Shown one piece after another: positions 25,354 to 32,401 of a stretch of DNA of 64,000 nt. The position numbers and the translations under genes are program-made. The stretch is from Streptomyces venezuelae (GTDB taxonomy: Bacteria > Actinomycetota > Actinomycetes > Streptomycetales > Streptomycetaceae): positions 4,757,501-4,821,500 of the forward strand of contig NZ_CP029190.1 in assembly GCF_008642295.1 (NCBI RefSeq), written 5' to 3'. The notes beneath the pieces were generated by a model. The model was not told where the DNA came from, made no database searches, and saw only the letters and a program-made list of their open reading frames with translations. Within the stretch, counting starts at the first letter, position 1. Each line of letters starts with the position of its first letter.

Positions 25354-26163
25354 GTGACCGCGTGTTTCCCTGTTGCACGGCTGCGCCGCGCCGCCGGTGT
25401 CGGTGCCCTGTGTGTCGGCCTCGCCGTCGCCGCCACGGGCTGCGGGGAAGAGCCCGATCCCGACAAGGGCACCAACGGGGTCGGCAAGCTGTCCGCCGAC
25501 CAGATCGAGGACAAGGCGCGGGACGCCGCGACCGCCGCCGATTCGGTCCGGCTGTCCGGGAGGGTCGTCAGCGGCGGGAAGACCTTCACCATCGACATGC
25601 GCCTCAAGTCGGACGGCGGTTCCGGCGAGGTGAAGTCGCAGGAGAACACCTTCCAGCTGCTCCGGGTGGGTGAGCAGCTCTACCTGAAGGCGGACGCCGC
25701 GTTCTGGGGGCAGTCCGAGGCGGCCGGCAAGCTCGGCGACAAGTTCGTGAAGGTCCCCGAGGGCGACCCCTCCTACAAGCAGCTGCGCGGGTTCACCGAC
25801 ATGGACGTGCTGCTGGACGGGCTGCTCGGCCTGGACGGCAAGCTCGACAAGGGCCCCTACGCGAAGGTCGGCCCGACCCGCACGATCTCGGTCACGGCCG
25901 ACAAGGGGGCGGGCGGCAAGCTGGCCGTCTCCCTGGAGGGCACCCCGTACCCGGTGCGGATGGAGCGGGCGGGCGGCGCGGGCACGGTGGAACTCGCCGA
26001 CTGGGGCACCACGTTCCAGATCGAGGCGCCGCCGGAGGACCAGACCGTGGACTACGGCTCCCAGCTGCCCACCACCAAGGGCACCGGCTCCGGAGCCGGT
26101 TCGGGCGGCTCCGGTTCGGGCGGCTCCGGCTCCGGCCAGGGCGCGGACCCCGGCCAGGGCTAG
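25354..26163 (+). CDS. Secreted lipoprotein of unknown function
   Basis: A 269-residue protein from GTG 25354, with GAGAGG upstream. The signal peptide (RLRRAAGVGALCVGLAVAATGC) ends in the lipobox ATGC, so the protein is anchored outside by the lipidated Cys. The mature part (about 25-235) has beta-rich segments such as VRLSGRVVSGGKTFTIDMRL and YPVRMERAGGAGTVELADWG that recall LolA/LppX-like lipoproteins, and ends in a Gly/Ser tail. It is divergent from the MgtE-like gene, and its stop overlaps the convergent 26160 gene's stop in CTAG. Confidence 0.8.
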   Translation: MTACFPVARLRRAAGVGALCVGLAVAATGCGEEPDPDKGTNGVGKLSADQIEDKARDAATAADSVRLSGRVVSGGKTFTIDMRLKSDGGSGEVKSQENTFQLLRVGEQLYLKADAAFWGQSEAAGKLGDKFVKVPEGDPSYKQLRGFTDMDVLLDGLLGLDGKLDKGPYAKVGPTRTISVTADKGAGGKLAVSLEGTPYPVRMERAGGAGTVELADWGTTFQIEAPPEDQTVDYGSQLPTTKGTGSGAGSGGSGSGGSGSGQGADPGQG

Positions 26164-26672
26164 GCCCCGCGCTTCTTCCGCTTCAGCAGCAGCTTCGGCA
26201 GCGCCGCCGGCACCGGCCGGCGGGTGATCCCCGGCGACGGCAGCGGCGCGGCGGCGTGCGAGCCGTCGGGCAGCTCCGTATGGGCGGCCTCCGGCTCCAG
26301 CCGCAGCAGCCGGCACTCGCGGGCCCAGCGCTCGGTCATCGTCTCGGAGTCGGGCGCGTTCAGCCGCTTGGTCTTGAGCTCGGCCGCCGCCGCCTCCCAG
26401 GCCTCGCTGCCCGGCTCCAGCTGCCGCACCCGGGCCGTCCAGGCCACCAGCCGGCCGCCCTTGTCCTTGCTCCGTACGGTCACCTCGGCGGCGGCACCGT
26501 CCGCCAGCCCCGGGAACGGCTGCTCGCCGGGCCCGTCGCCCAGCACGTGCGCGGCCCCGTCCACCCAGGCGTGCCAGAGCCCCCGGTCGGGCCCGGTGCC
26601 CCGGACCCAGATGAGGCCGGACTTCTTGGTGGCCTCCTCGACGAGGGCCAGCTCGAGTGCGCTGAGAGTCAT
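26160..26672 (-). CDS. Conserved hypothetical protein
   Basis: A 170-residue cytoplasmic protein beginning MTLSALELALVEEATKKSGL, then IWVRGTGPDRGLWHAWVDGA and a basic C-terminus (KLLLKRKKRG). No known domain is recognised. ATG 26672 has no ribosome binding site; TACCCT lies 7-12 bases upstream, so a leaderless transcript is possible. Its stop shares the bases CTAG with the stop of the convergent lipoprotein gene. Confidence 0.72.
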   Translation of the reverse strand: MTLSALELALVEEATKKSGLIWVRGTGPDRGLWHAWVDGAAHVLGDGPGEQPFPGLADGAAAEVTVRSKDKGGRLVAWTARVRQLEPGSEAWEAAAAELKTKRLNAPDSETMTERWARECRLLRLEPEAAHTELPDGSHAAAPLPSPGITRRPVPAALPKLLLKRKKRGA

Positions 26673-26715
26673 GCGCACAGGGTAGGCGGCGGAAAGGCGG
26701 TCCACCGCCCCACCC

Positions 26716-27834
26716 CTACAACCAGCCGTTGCGGCGCAGGGCCCGGTGGATGGTGAAACAGATGCCGACGATCGAGGCCATCACCATCGGATAGCCGTAC
26801 TTCCACTGGAGCTCGGGCATGTGATCGAAGTTCATCCCGTACACACCGCAGATCATGGTCGGCACCGCGATGATCGCCGCCCATGAGGTGATCTTGCGCA
26901 TGTCCTCGTTCTGCGCCACCGTCGCCTGCGCCAGGTTCGCCTGGAGGATCGAGTTCAGCAGCTCGTCGAAGCCGATGACCTGCTCGTGGACCCGGGCCAG
27001 GTGGTCGGCCACGTCCCGGAAGTACTTCTGGATGTCCGGGTCCACCAGCCGCATCGGCCGCTCGCTGAGCAGCTCCATCGGCCGCATCAGCGGGGACACC
27101 GCCCGCTTGAACTCCAGCACCTCGCGCTTGAGCTGGTAGATCCGTCCGGCGTCGGCCCCGCGCGGCCCGCCCTTGCCGGCCGGGGCCGCGAAGACCTCGC
27201 TCTCCACCAGGTCGATGTCGTCCTGCACGGCCGCCGCGACCGCGATGTAGCCGTCGACCACGTGGTCGGCGATCGAGTGCAGCACCGCCGAGGGGCCCTT
27301 GGCGAGCAGCTCCGGCTCGTCCTCCAGCCGGTGCCGCAGTCCCTTGAGCGAGCCCTGGCCGCCGTGCCGGACGGTGATGACGAAGTCCCGGCCGCTGAAA
27401 CACATCACCTCGCCGGTCTCCACGACCTCGCTGGTGGCGGTGAGTTCGTCATGTTCGACGTAGTGGATGGTCTTGAAGACGGCGAACAGGGTGTCGTCGT
27501 AGCGCTCCAGCTTCGGCCGCTGGTGTGCGTGCACCGCATCTTCCACGGCCAGCGGGTGCAGTCCGAACTCGGCGGCGATGCCGGCGAATTCGGCCTCGGT
27601 CGGCTCGTGGAGGCCGATCCAGGTGAAGCCGCCGTCCCGGCGCACCTCGCGCATGGCCGCACGCGGGGTGGGGCACGCGGTCTTGGGCAGTCGGCGGCCG
27701 TCGCGGTACACCGCGCAGTCGACGACCGCGCTGGTCGCCGAGGGGTCGCGGGTGGTGTCGTACCCGGGCTGGACGGGGGTGGACTTGCGCAGCGAGGGGC
27801 GCACGGCTGCGCGCAGGTCACGGATCATCGACAT
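26716..27834 (-). CDS. corA: CorA-type magnesium/cobalt transporter
   Basis: A 372-residue member of the CorA family. The N-terminal soluble domain (FTWIGLHEPTEAEFAGIAAE, LAVEDAVHAHQRPKLERYDD) is followed by the long stalk helix and two C-terminal membrane helices. The signature YGMNF closes the first helix (IIAVPTMICGVYGMNF). It forms pentameric channels for Mg2+ entry. ATG 27834 follows AAGGAG. A short hairpin (27848-27868) stands just before the ribosome site. Confidence 0.93.
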   Translation of the reverse strand: MSMIRDLRAAVRPSLRKSTPVQPGYDTTRDPSATSAVVDCAVYRDGRRLPKTACPTPRAAMREVRRDGGFTWIGLHEPTEAEFAGIAAEFGLHPLAVEDAVHAHQRPKLERYDDTLFAVFKTIHYVEHDELTATSEVVETGEVMCFSGRDFVITVRHGGQGSLKGLRHRLEDEPELLAKGPSAVLHSIADHVVDGYIAVAAAVQDDIDLVESEVFAAPAGKGGPRGADAGRIYQLKREVLEFKRAVSPLMRPMELLSERPMRLVDPDIQKYFRDVADHLARVHEQVIGFDELLNSILQANLAQATVAQNEDMRKITSWAAIIAVPTMICGVYGMNFDHMPELQWKYGYPMVMASIVGICFTIHRALRRNGWL

Positions 27835-27847
27835 GGCAGGCTCCTTC

Positions 27848-27868
27848 GCACGGCTGCGGGCCGTGCGG
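27848..27868 (-). promoter_or_regulatory. Hairpin in the corA leader
   Basis: CGCACGGC-TGCGG-GCCGTGCG is a perfect 8-bp stem with a 5-base loop, ending 14 bases before the corA start and close to its AAGGAG. It could modulate translation. I do not see the conserved core of the known M-box magnesium riboswitch in the leader. Confidence 0.35.
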
Positions 27869-28103
27869 GTGGGAGGCCCTCCGCGGGGCACGAGCCGGTG
27901 ACTACCGGCGGCGCGCGGAAGGAACAGGACGACGGGGAGTGTGGCTGGGGCCGGTACTGCACGATCGACTTCGATCCACCGCAGCCCCACCTCCTCCGGC
28001 CGGTCCCCCGTGGGGGATGTCCTGTCCAGCGGTCAACACTATCAGCCGACAGATGGTCAAAGCCCTGGTTTTACCCACCCCATATGAGTTCTATGCTCGC
28101 TCC

Positions 28104-28700
28104 ATGGCAGATCTTCTGGCTCTCGTCGAAGCCCGGCTGCGCACCGCACTGGGTGAACCCGATGCCCGGGCGGCCGTCACCTTCCTTGGCACCGACCGCA
28201 TCGAGGTGCTCCGGTTCCGGGCGTCCGACGAGGGCGGGGCCCTTGTCCGGTACGCCACCCTCGGCATGGCGGCGCAGCCGATGGCCGACCCGACCGCCGT
28301 GGTCGCCGACCCCGTGCGCGGGCCCCGCGCCGAACTGGTGCTGACCGTGCGGGCCGGCCTCGCGGAGACCGACAAGGTGCTCCGCCCGCTGGCCGTCCTC
28401 GCCGCCACCCCGCAGGTGGAGGGGCTGGTCGTGGCCCCCGGTGCCTCGCTGGACCTGGGTGAACCGCTGTGGCCCGGGGCGCCGTTCGGCTCCGTACTGG
28501 TTGCCGAGCCCGGTGGACTGGTGGCGGATCTGGACCTCGACGAGCCGATGGATCCGGTCCGCTTCCTCCCGCTGCTGCCGATGACCGCCAACGAGGCCGC
28601 CTGGAAGCGGGTGCACGGTGCGGCGGCCCTTCAGGAACGCTGGCTGGCGCGCGGCACGGACCTGCGCGATCCGCGCCGCGGCTCGGTCGCCCTGGACTGA
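28104..28700 (+). CDS. Suppressor-of-fused (SUFU) domain protein
   Basis: A 198-residue cytoplasmic protein. The SUFU-like core is recognisable from TFLGTDRIEVLRF through RAELVLTVRAGLAETDKVLR and FGSVLVAEPGG to LPLLPMTANEAAWKR. In bacteria the family is associated with toxin immunity and other binding roles, but this lone chromosomal copy is conserved in streptomycetes and has no toxin neighbour. ATG 28104 is used since the similar proteins begin MADLL; the ribosome site is weak. Function unknown. Confidence 0.82.
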   Translation: MADLLALVEARLRTALGEPDARAAVTFLGTDRIEVLRFRASDEGGALVRYATLGMAAQPMADPTAVVADPVRGPRAELVLTVRAGLAETDKVLRPLAVLAATPQVEGLVVAPGASLDLGEPLWPGAPFGSVLVAEPGGLVADLDLDEPMDPVRFLPLLPMTANEAAWKRVHGAAALQERWLARGTDLRDPRRGSVALD

Positions 28701-28784
28701 CCCCCGCCGGCGGGGGTACGGATCGCCTCCGGACGGGTGATCGTCCCTTGACGCGGCCCCGGCCGGGGAGGAACGTGGCTTCTT

Positions 28785-29435
28785 ATGAGGGGTGAACCGA
28801 GTTGCCCGAAGTGCGGTGGCCGGGTCAGGGCGCCCGGACTTTTCGCCGACTCCTGGCAGTGCACGGTGCACGGCCCCGTCCACCCCTTGCAGCCCATCCT
28901 CCCGCCCAGCGTCGAAGGCCTCGGCGTGGTCGTGAACCGCACCCGGGTGCCGGTCTGGATGCCCTGGCCGCTGCCGGTCGGCTGGCTGTTCACCGGGATC
29001 GCCTCGGCCGGGGACGACCGCAGCGGCGGCCGGGCCACCGCGGTGGCCTGTTCGGGGCCGGGCCCGCTCGGGGGGATCGGGGAGCTGCTGCTCGTCGCCG
29101 AGGAGCTCGGCGTGGGCCTCGGGGCGCGCTACGCGGGCATCGACGGCCCTGATCCGGGGGCCGGTCTGAACGTATCCGGTCCGCCGCACGCCAAGGTGAT
29201 CGCGGCCGGCCGTCCCACCCCCCTCTGGCACGTGGCCGGCACCCCCGAGGACCGTGCGGTGTTCGCGGGCGAGGCCCGCGGGCTGTGGCTGTGGGCGGTG
29301 GTCTGGCCCGAGCAGTCGGGCCTGCTGATGTACGACGAGCTGGTGCTGACGGATCTGCGGGACGCGGGCGCGGAGGTGGAGCTCCTGCCCTGCGGGGCGC
29401 TGAGCCCGCGCATCCTGTCACCCGGGCCCGGGTAG
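28785..29435 (+). CDS. DUF6758-type protein with N-terminal zinc-ribbon-like CxxC
   Basis: A 216-residue protein starting MRGEPSCPKCGGRVRAPG. The CPKC motif and a later Cys/His (WQCTVHGPVHPLQP) suggest a small zinc site near the N-terminus. The rest includes VPVWMPWPLPVGWLFTG and LWLWAVVWPEQSGLLMYDEL and seems soluble. ATG 28785 lies 84 bases after the SUFU gene in the same direction. I recognise a conserved streptomycete family without known function. Confidence 0.78.
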   Translation: MRGEPSCPKCGGRVRAPGLFADSWQCTVHGPVHPLQPILPPSVEGLGVVVNRTRVPVWMPWPLPVGWLFTGIASAGDDRSGGRATAVACSGPGPLGGIGELLLVAEELGVGLGARYAGIDGPDPGAGLNVSGPPHAKVIAAGRPTPLWHVAGTPEDRAVFAGEARGLWLWAVVWPEQSGLLMYDELVLTDLRDAGAEVELLPCGALSPRILSPGPG

Positions 29436-29500
29436 CGCCCCTCCGGCTCTCACCCCCCGGCCCCCGCCCCCGGCTGGTGTGCCGGTCCGGCCGTCGGGCC

Positions 29501-29524
29501 GGGCTTCGAGCCGGGCTTCGAGCC
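29501..29524 (+). repeat. 12-bp tandem duplication upstream of the PHP gene
   Basis: GGGCTTCGAGCC occurs twice without a gap (29501-29512 and 29513-29524). TTATCCT at 29538-29544 just downstream resembles a -10 element for the PHP-domain gene. Confidence 0.55.
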
Positions 29525-29582
29525 GGTGATCCGCCGGTTATCCTGAGGTGTCCCCCGTCCGTCCTGCCCCTGGAGCCGTGCT

Positions 29583-30455
29583 GTGCGCATCGATCTGCAC
29601 ACCCACTCCACGGCCTCCGACGGTACGGACACCCCCGCCGAGCTGGTCCGCCATGCGGCTGCCGCCGGGCTGGACGTCGTCGCCCTGACCGATCACGACA
29701 CGGTCGGCGGCCACGCCGAGGCCATGGCCGCGGTCCGGGCCCTGCCTGCCGGTTTCACCCTGGTCACCGGCGCCGAACTGTCCTGCCGTCGAGACGGCAT
29801 CGGACTGCACATGCTGGCCTACCTCTTCGACCCGGCGGAGCCCGAGCTCGCGCGCGAGCGGGAGCTGGTCCGGGACGACCGGACCCCCCGAGCCCAGGCG
29901 ATGATCGGCAAGCTGCAGGCCCTGGGCGTGCCCGTCACCTGGGAGCAGGTGGCGCGGATCGCCGGCGAAGGCTCGGTGGGCCGCCCGCACATCGCGACGG
30001 CGCTGGTCGAGCTGGGCGTCGTACCGACGGTCTCGGACGCCTTCACCCCGGACTGGCTGGCCGACGGCGGCCGGGCGTACGCGGAGAAGCACGAGCTGGA
30101 CCCCTTCGAGGCCATCCGCCTGGTCAAGGCGGCCGGCGGGGTCACGGTCTTCGCGCACCCGGCCGCGGTCAAGCGCGGCCGGTGCGTCCCGGAGAGCGTG
30201 ATAGCGGAGCTGGCGGCGGCGGGCCTGGACGGTATCGAGGTCGACCACATGGACCACGACACCGCCACCCGGGCGCGGCTGCGCGGTCTCGCGGACGAGC
30301 TGGGGCTGCTGGTCACCGGTTCCAGCGACTACCACGGCAGCCGCAAGACCTGCCGGCTCGGGGAGTACACCACGGACCCCGAGATCTACGGCGAGATCAC
30401 CCGCCGTGCCACGGGTGCCTTCCCGGTGCCGGGCGCGGGCGGACGCCCCGCATAG
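29583..30455 (+). CDS. PHP-domain phosphoesterase (nucleoside bisphosphate phosphatase/RNase AM-like)
   Basis: A 290-residue metal-dependent phosphoesterase. The start RIDLHTHSTASDGTDTP and VVALTDHDTVGG are the first two metal-binding motifs; FAHPAA, EVDHMDHD and VTGSSDYHG supply the others. E. coli YciV of this family removes 3'-phosphate from nucleoside 3',5'-bisphosphates and trims RNA 5' ends, so a nucleotide or RNA substrate is likely. GTG 29583 begins the conserved first motif. The MarC gene follows. Confidence 0.88.
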   Translation: MRIDLHTHSTASDGTDTPAELVRHAAAAGLDVVALTDHDTVGGHAEAMAAVRALPAGFTLVTGAELSCRRDGIGLHMLAYLFDPAEPELARERELVRDDRTPRAQAMIGKLQALGVPVTWEQVARIAGEGSVGRPHIATALVELGVVPTVSDAFTPDWLADGGRAYAEKHELDPFEAIRLVKAAGGVTVFAHPAAVKRGRCVPESVIAELAAAGLDGIEVDHMDHDTATRARLRGLADELGLLVTGSSDYHGSRKTCRLGEYTTDPEIYGEITRRATGAFPVPGAGGRPA

Positions 30456-30519
30456 CCGGCCCCGGGCCGGCCGCGTCCCCGTTTTCATCTCACCACTTCT
30501 GCAAGGCCAAGGCTTCTCT

Positions 30520-31125
30520 GTGTTCGACTTCGCCGTTTTCGGATCCCTTTTTCTCACCCTTTTTGTGATTATGGACCCCCCGGGGATCACGCCGATCTTC
30601 CTCGCGCTGACCTCGGGCCGCCCCGTCAAGGTGCAGCGCAAGATGGCCTGGCAGGCCGTCTGCGTGGCCTTCGGGGTGATCGCCGTCTTCGGCATCTGCG
30701 GCCAGCAGATCCTGGACTACCTGCATGTCTCGGTGCCCGCGCTGATGATCGCGGGTGGTCTGCTGCTGCTCCTGATCGCGCTGGACCTGCTGACGGGCAA
30801 GACGGACGAGCCCAAGCAGACCAAGGACGTGAACGTGGCGCTGGTGCCGCTGGGCATGCCCCTGCTGGCCGGTCCGGGTGCCATCGTCTCGGTGATCCTG
30901 GCCGTCCAGAAGGCCGACGGCTTCGGCGGCCAGGTCTCGGTCTGGTCGGCGATCGTCGCCATGCACGTGGTGCTGTGGCTGGTCATGCGCTACTCGCTGG
31001 TGATCATCCGGGTGATCCGCGACGGCGGCGTGGTCCTGGTGACCCGGCTGGCGGGCATGATGCTGTCGGCGATCGCCGTCCAGCAGATCATCAACGGTGT
31101 GCTGCAGGTGGTGCAGGGCGCCTGA
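30520..31125 (+). CDS. MarC family integral membrane protein
   Basis: A 201-residue protein with six membrane helices: FDFAVFGSLFLTLFVIMDPPG, WQAVCVAFGVIAVFG, ALMIAGGLLLLLIALDLL, LLAGPGAIVSVILAV, WSAIVAMHVVLWLVM and LAGMMLSAIAVQQIINGVLQ. The DPPG motif in helix 1 and the internal two-fold repeat are typical of MarC/NAAT proteins; transport of small amino acids has been reported for one archaeal member, and the function here is unknown. GTG 30520 starts the first helix. A strong terminator follows. Confidence 0.87.
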   Translation: MFDFAVFGSLFLTLFVIMDPPGITPIFLALTSGRPVKVQRKMAWQAVCVAFGVIAVFGICGQQILDYLHVSVPALMIAGGLLLLLIALDLLTGKTDEPKQTKDVNVALVPLGMPLLAGPGAIVSVILAVQKADGFGGQVSVWSAIVAMHVVLWLVMRYSLVIIRVIRDGGVVLVTRLAGMMLSAIAVQQIINGVLQVVQGA

Positions 31126-31136
31126 CCCCGGACCTG

Positions 31137-31177
31137 CGCCGAAGGCCCCGCTCCGGTCCGGAGCGGGGCCTTCGGCG
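31137..31177. terminator. Strong hairpin terminator after marC-family gene
   Basis: A perfect 19-bp stem (31137-31155 with 31159-31177, loop GTC) is followed by TGTGTG. It separates the MarC gene from the convergent 46-residue protein gene. Confidence 0.85.
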
Positions 31178-31202
31178 TGTGTGCGGCAGGCGGAGGAGGA
31201 CG

Positions 31203-31343
31203 CTACTCGGCCGGCCGGATGAGAATGCGCTGGCCCACCGCGGCGGCCTGCTGCACGATCCGGTTGACGGAGGCCGCGTCCACGACGTCACTGTCCACGG
31301 CGTTTCCGTCGACATCGTCCAGGCGCAGAATCTCGAAGCGCAC
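31203..31343 (-). CDS. 46-residue conserved protein
   Basis: A tiny cytoplasmic protein, MRFEILRLDDVDGNAVDS onward, ending QRILIRPAE. GTG 31343 follows GAAGGGAG with good spacing, and the preceding frame to 31406 lacks a site. The acidic LDDVDG and the helix AASVNRIVQQAAAVG suggest a folded mini-protein. Near-identical short proteins are, from memory, widespread in Streptomyces. No function is known. Confidence 0.72.
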   Translation of the reverse strand: MRFEILRLDDVDGNAVDSDVVDAASVNRIVQQAAAVGQRILIRPAE

Positions 31344-31439
31344 GGGCTTCTCCCTTCGTCGGTGTTCTCCTTGCAGAGGGTCCAACGAAGTGTAGGGGCC
31401 AATCATTCCCTACGCTAAGGAAATTTTTTCACTGGCTAA

Positions 31440-32297
31440 CTACTGGCGGGTTGCGACGGACCTCCAGAACGCCGCCAGCGCGGCAGCCGTGGCCGGGGCG
31501 TCCTCCGCGTTGGGCGAGTGCTCCGTCCCCGGGATCACCACGCGTGCCGCGCCCAGCCGACGGGCCATGTCGTCCAGGGACGGGACCGGCCAGGCGTAGT
31601 CCACCGCACCGGAGAGCACCAGCTTGGGCAGCTCCACCCGGGCCAGCTCGGCCACCCGGTCGGGCTCCGAGATCAGCGTCCGGCCGGTGGCGATCAGCTG
31701 CTCGGGCACGGTGGACAGCCAGCGCCCGCGCAGGAACCCGGCGAGTTCGGGGGTGTCCGGGACCGCATCCTCCGGATCCTGCGCGCGCATCGCCGCCCAC
31801 ACCCCGGCCATGTCCTCCCGCATCACCTCCAGGGCCCCGACCAGCAGCTTCGTACGGGCCTGCTGGGCCTCGGCGATGGCGGCGGGCCCGCTGCTCATCA
31901 GGGTGAGGCTGCGGAACGGAGCGGCATCGCGGATCACTGCGGCGCGGGAGACCAGCCCGCCGAGGGAGTGCCCGAGGAGGTGGACGGGCGTGCCGAGGGC
32001 GGCGGCCTGGGCCAGCAGGTCCCGGGCCAGCTCGTCCAGGGAGTACGCCGACTCCTCGCGCGGGCCGGGGCTCTCGTACTGCCCGCGCCCGTCCACCGCG
32101 AGCACCCGGAAGCCGGCGCCGGCCAGCGGCTCCAGCAGCCCGATGAAGTCCTCCTTGCTGCCCGTGAACCCGGGGACCAGCAGGGCCGTGCCGTGCACCG
32201 GCTCGCCGGCCTCGTGCACGGCGAACGCGCCGCGCGAGGTCTCCAGGAGGCGGGCACGGGCACACGGGGGCAGCGTCAGTCGCGGCGGCTTGCTCAT
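31440..32297 (-). CDS. Alpha/beta hydrolase
   Basis: A 285-residue alpha/beta hydrolase fold enzyme. The oxyanion region is LLVPGFTGSKEDF, the nucleophile elbow LLGHSLGGLVSR (Ser), the acid is probably Asp in SGAVDYAWPVPS and the base His in IPGTEHSPNAED. No signal peptide. The substrate is unknown. It ends 97 bases before the small 31343 gene in the same direction and is separated from the helicase gene upstream by a hairpin. Confidence 0.87.
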   Translation of the reverse strand: MSKPPRLTLPPCARARLLETSRGAFAVHEAGEPVHGTALLVPGFTGSKEDFIGLLEPLAGAGFRVLAVDGRGQYESPGPREESAYSLDELARDLLAQAAALGTPVHLLGHSLGGLVSRAAVIRDAAPFRSLTLMSSGPAAIAEAQQARTKLLVGALEVMREDMAGVWAAMRAQDPEDAVPDTPELAGFLRGRWLSTVPEQLIATGRTLISEPDRVAELARVELPKLVLSGAVDYAWPVPSLDDMARRLGAARVVIPGTEHSPNAEDAPATAAALAAFWRSVATRQ

Positions 32298-32347
32298 GCC
32301 GCCACGTTACTGGCCGGTCGGGCCAGTGCGGGAGCACCCCGGACACG

Positions 32348-32391
32348 CCGAAGGCCCGGCCCCCCCCCAAGAGGGAGGGCCGGGCCTTCGG
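32348..32391 (-). terminator. Terminator after DEAD-box helicase gene
   Basis: CCGAAGGCCCGGCCC (32348-32362) pairs with GGGCCGGGCCTTCGG (32377-32391). The loop holds a C8-9 run and GAGGGAGG that could extend the stem. It lies just past the helicase stop. Confidence 0.75.
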
Positions 32392-32401
32392 TCCGTGCGG
32401 C

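Noticed and set aside
27835..28103. M-box magnesium riboswitch upstream of corA
   Set aside because: Hairpins are present but I cannot recognise the conserved M-box core; only the small hairpin is reported.
28104..28700. SUFU-domain protein as a toxin-immunity gene
   Set aside because: No polymorphic toxin, secretion marker or repeat cassette lies nearby; it looks like a stable core gene.
31424..31430. T-rich run after the alpha/beta hydrolase as an intrinsic terminator
   Set aside because: No stem precedes it on either strand.
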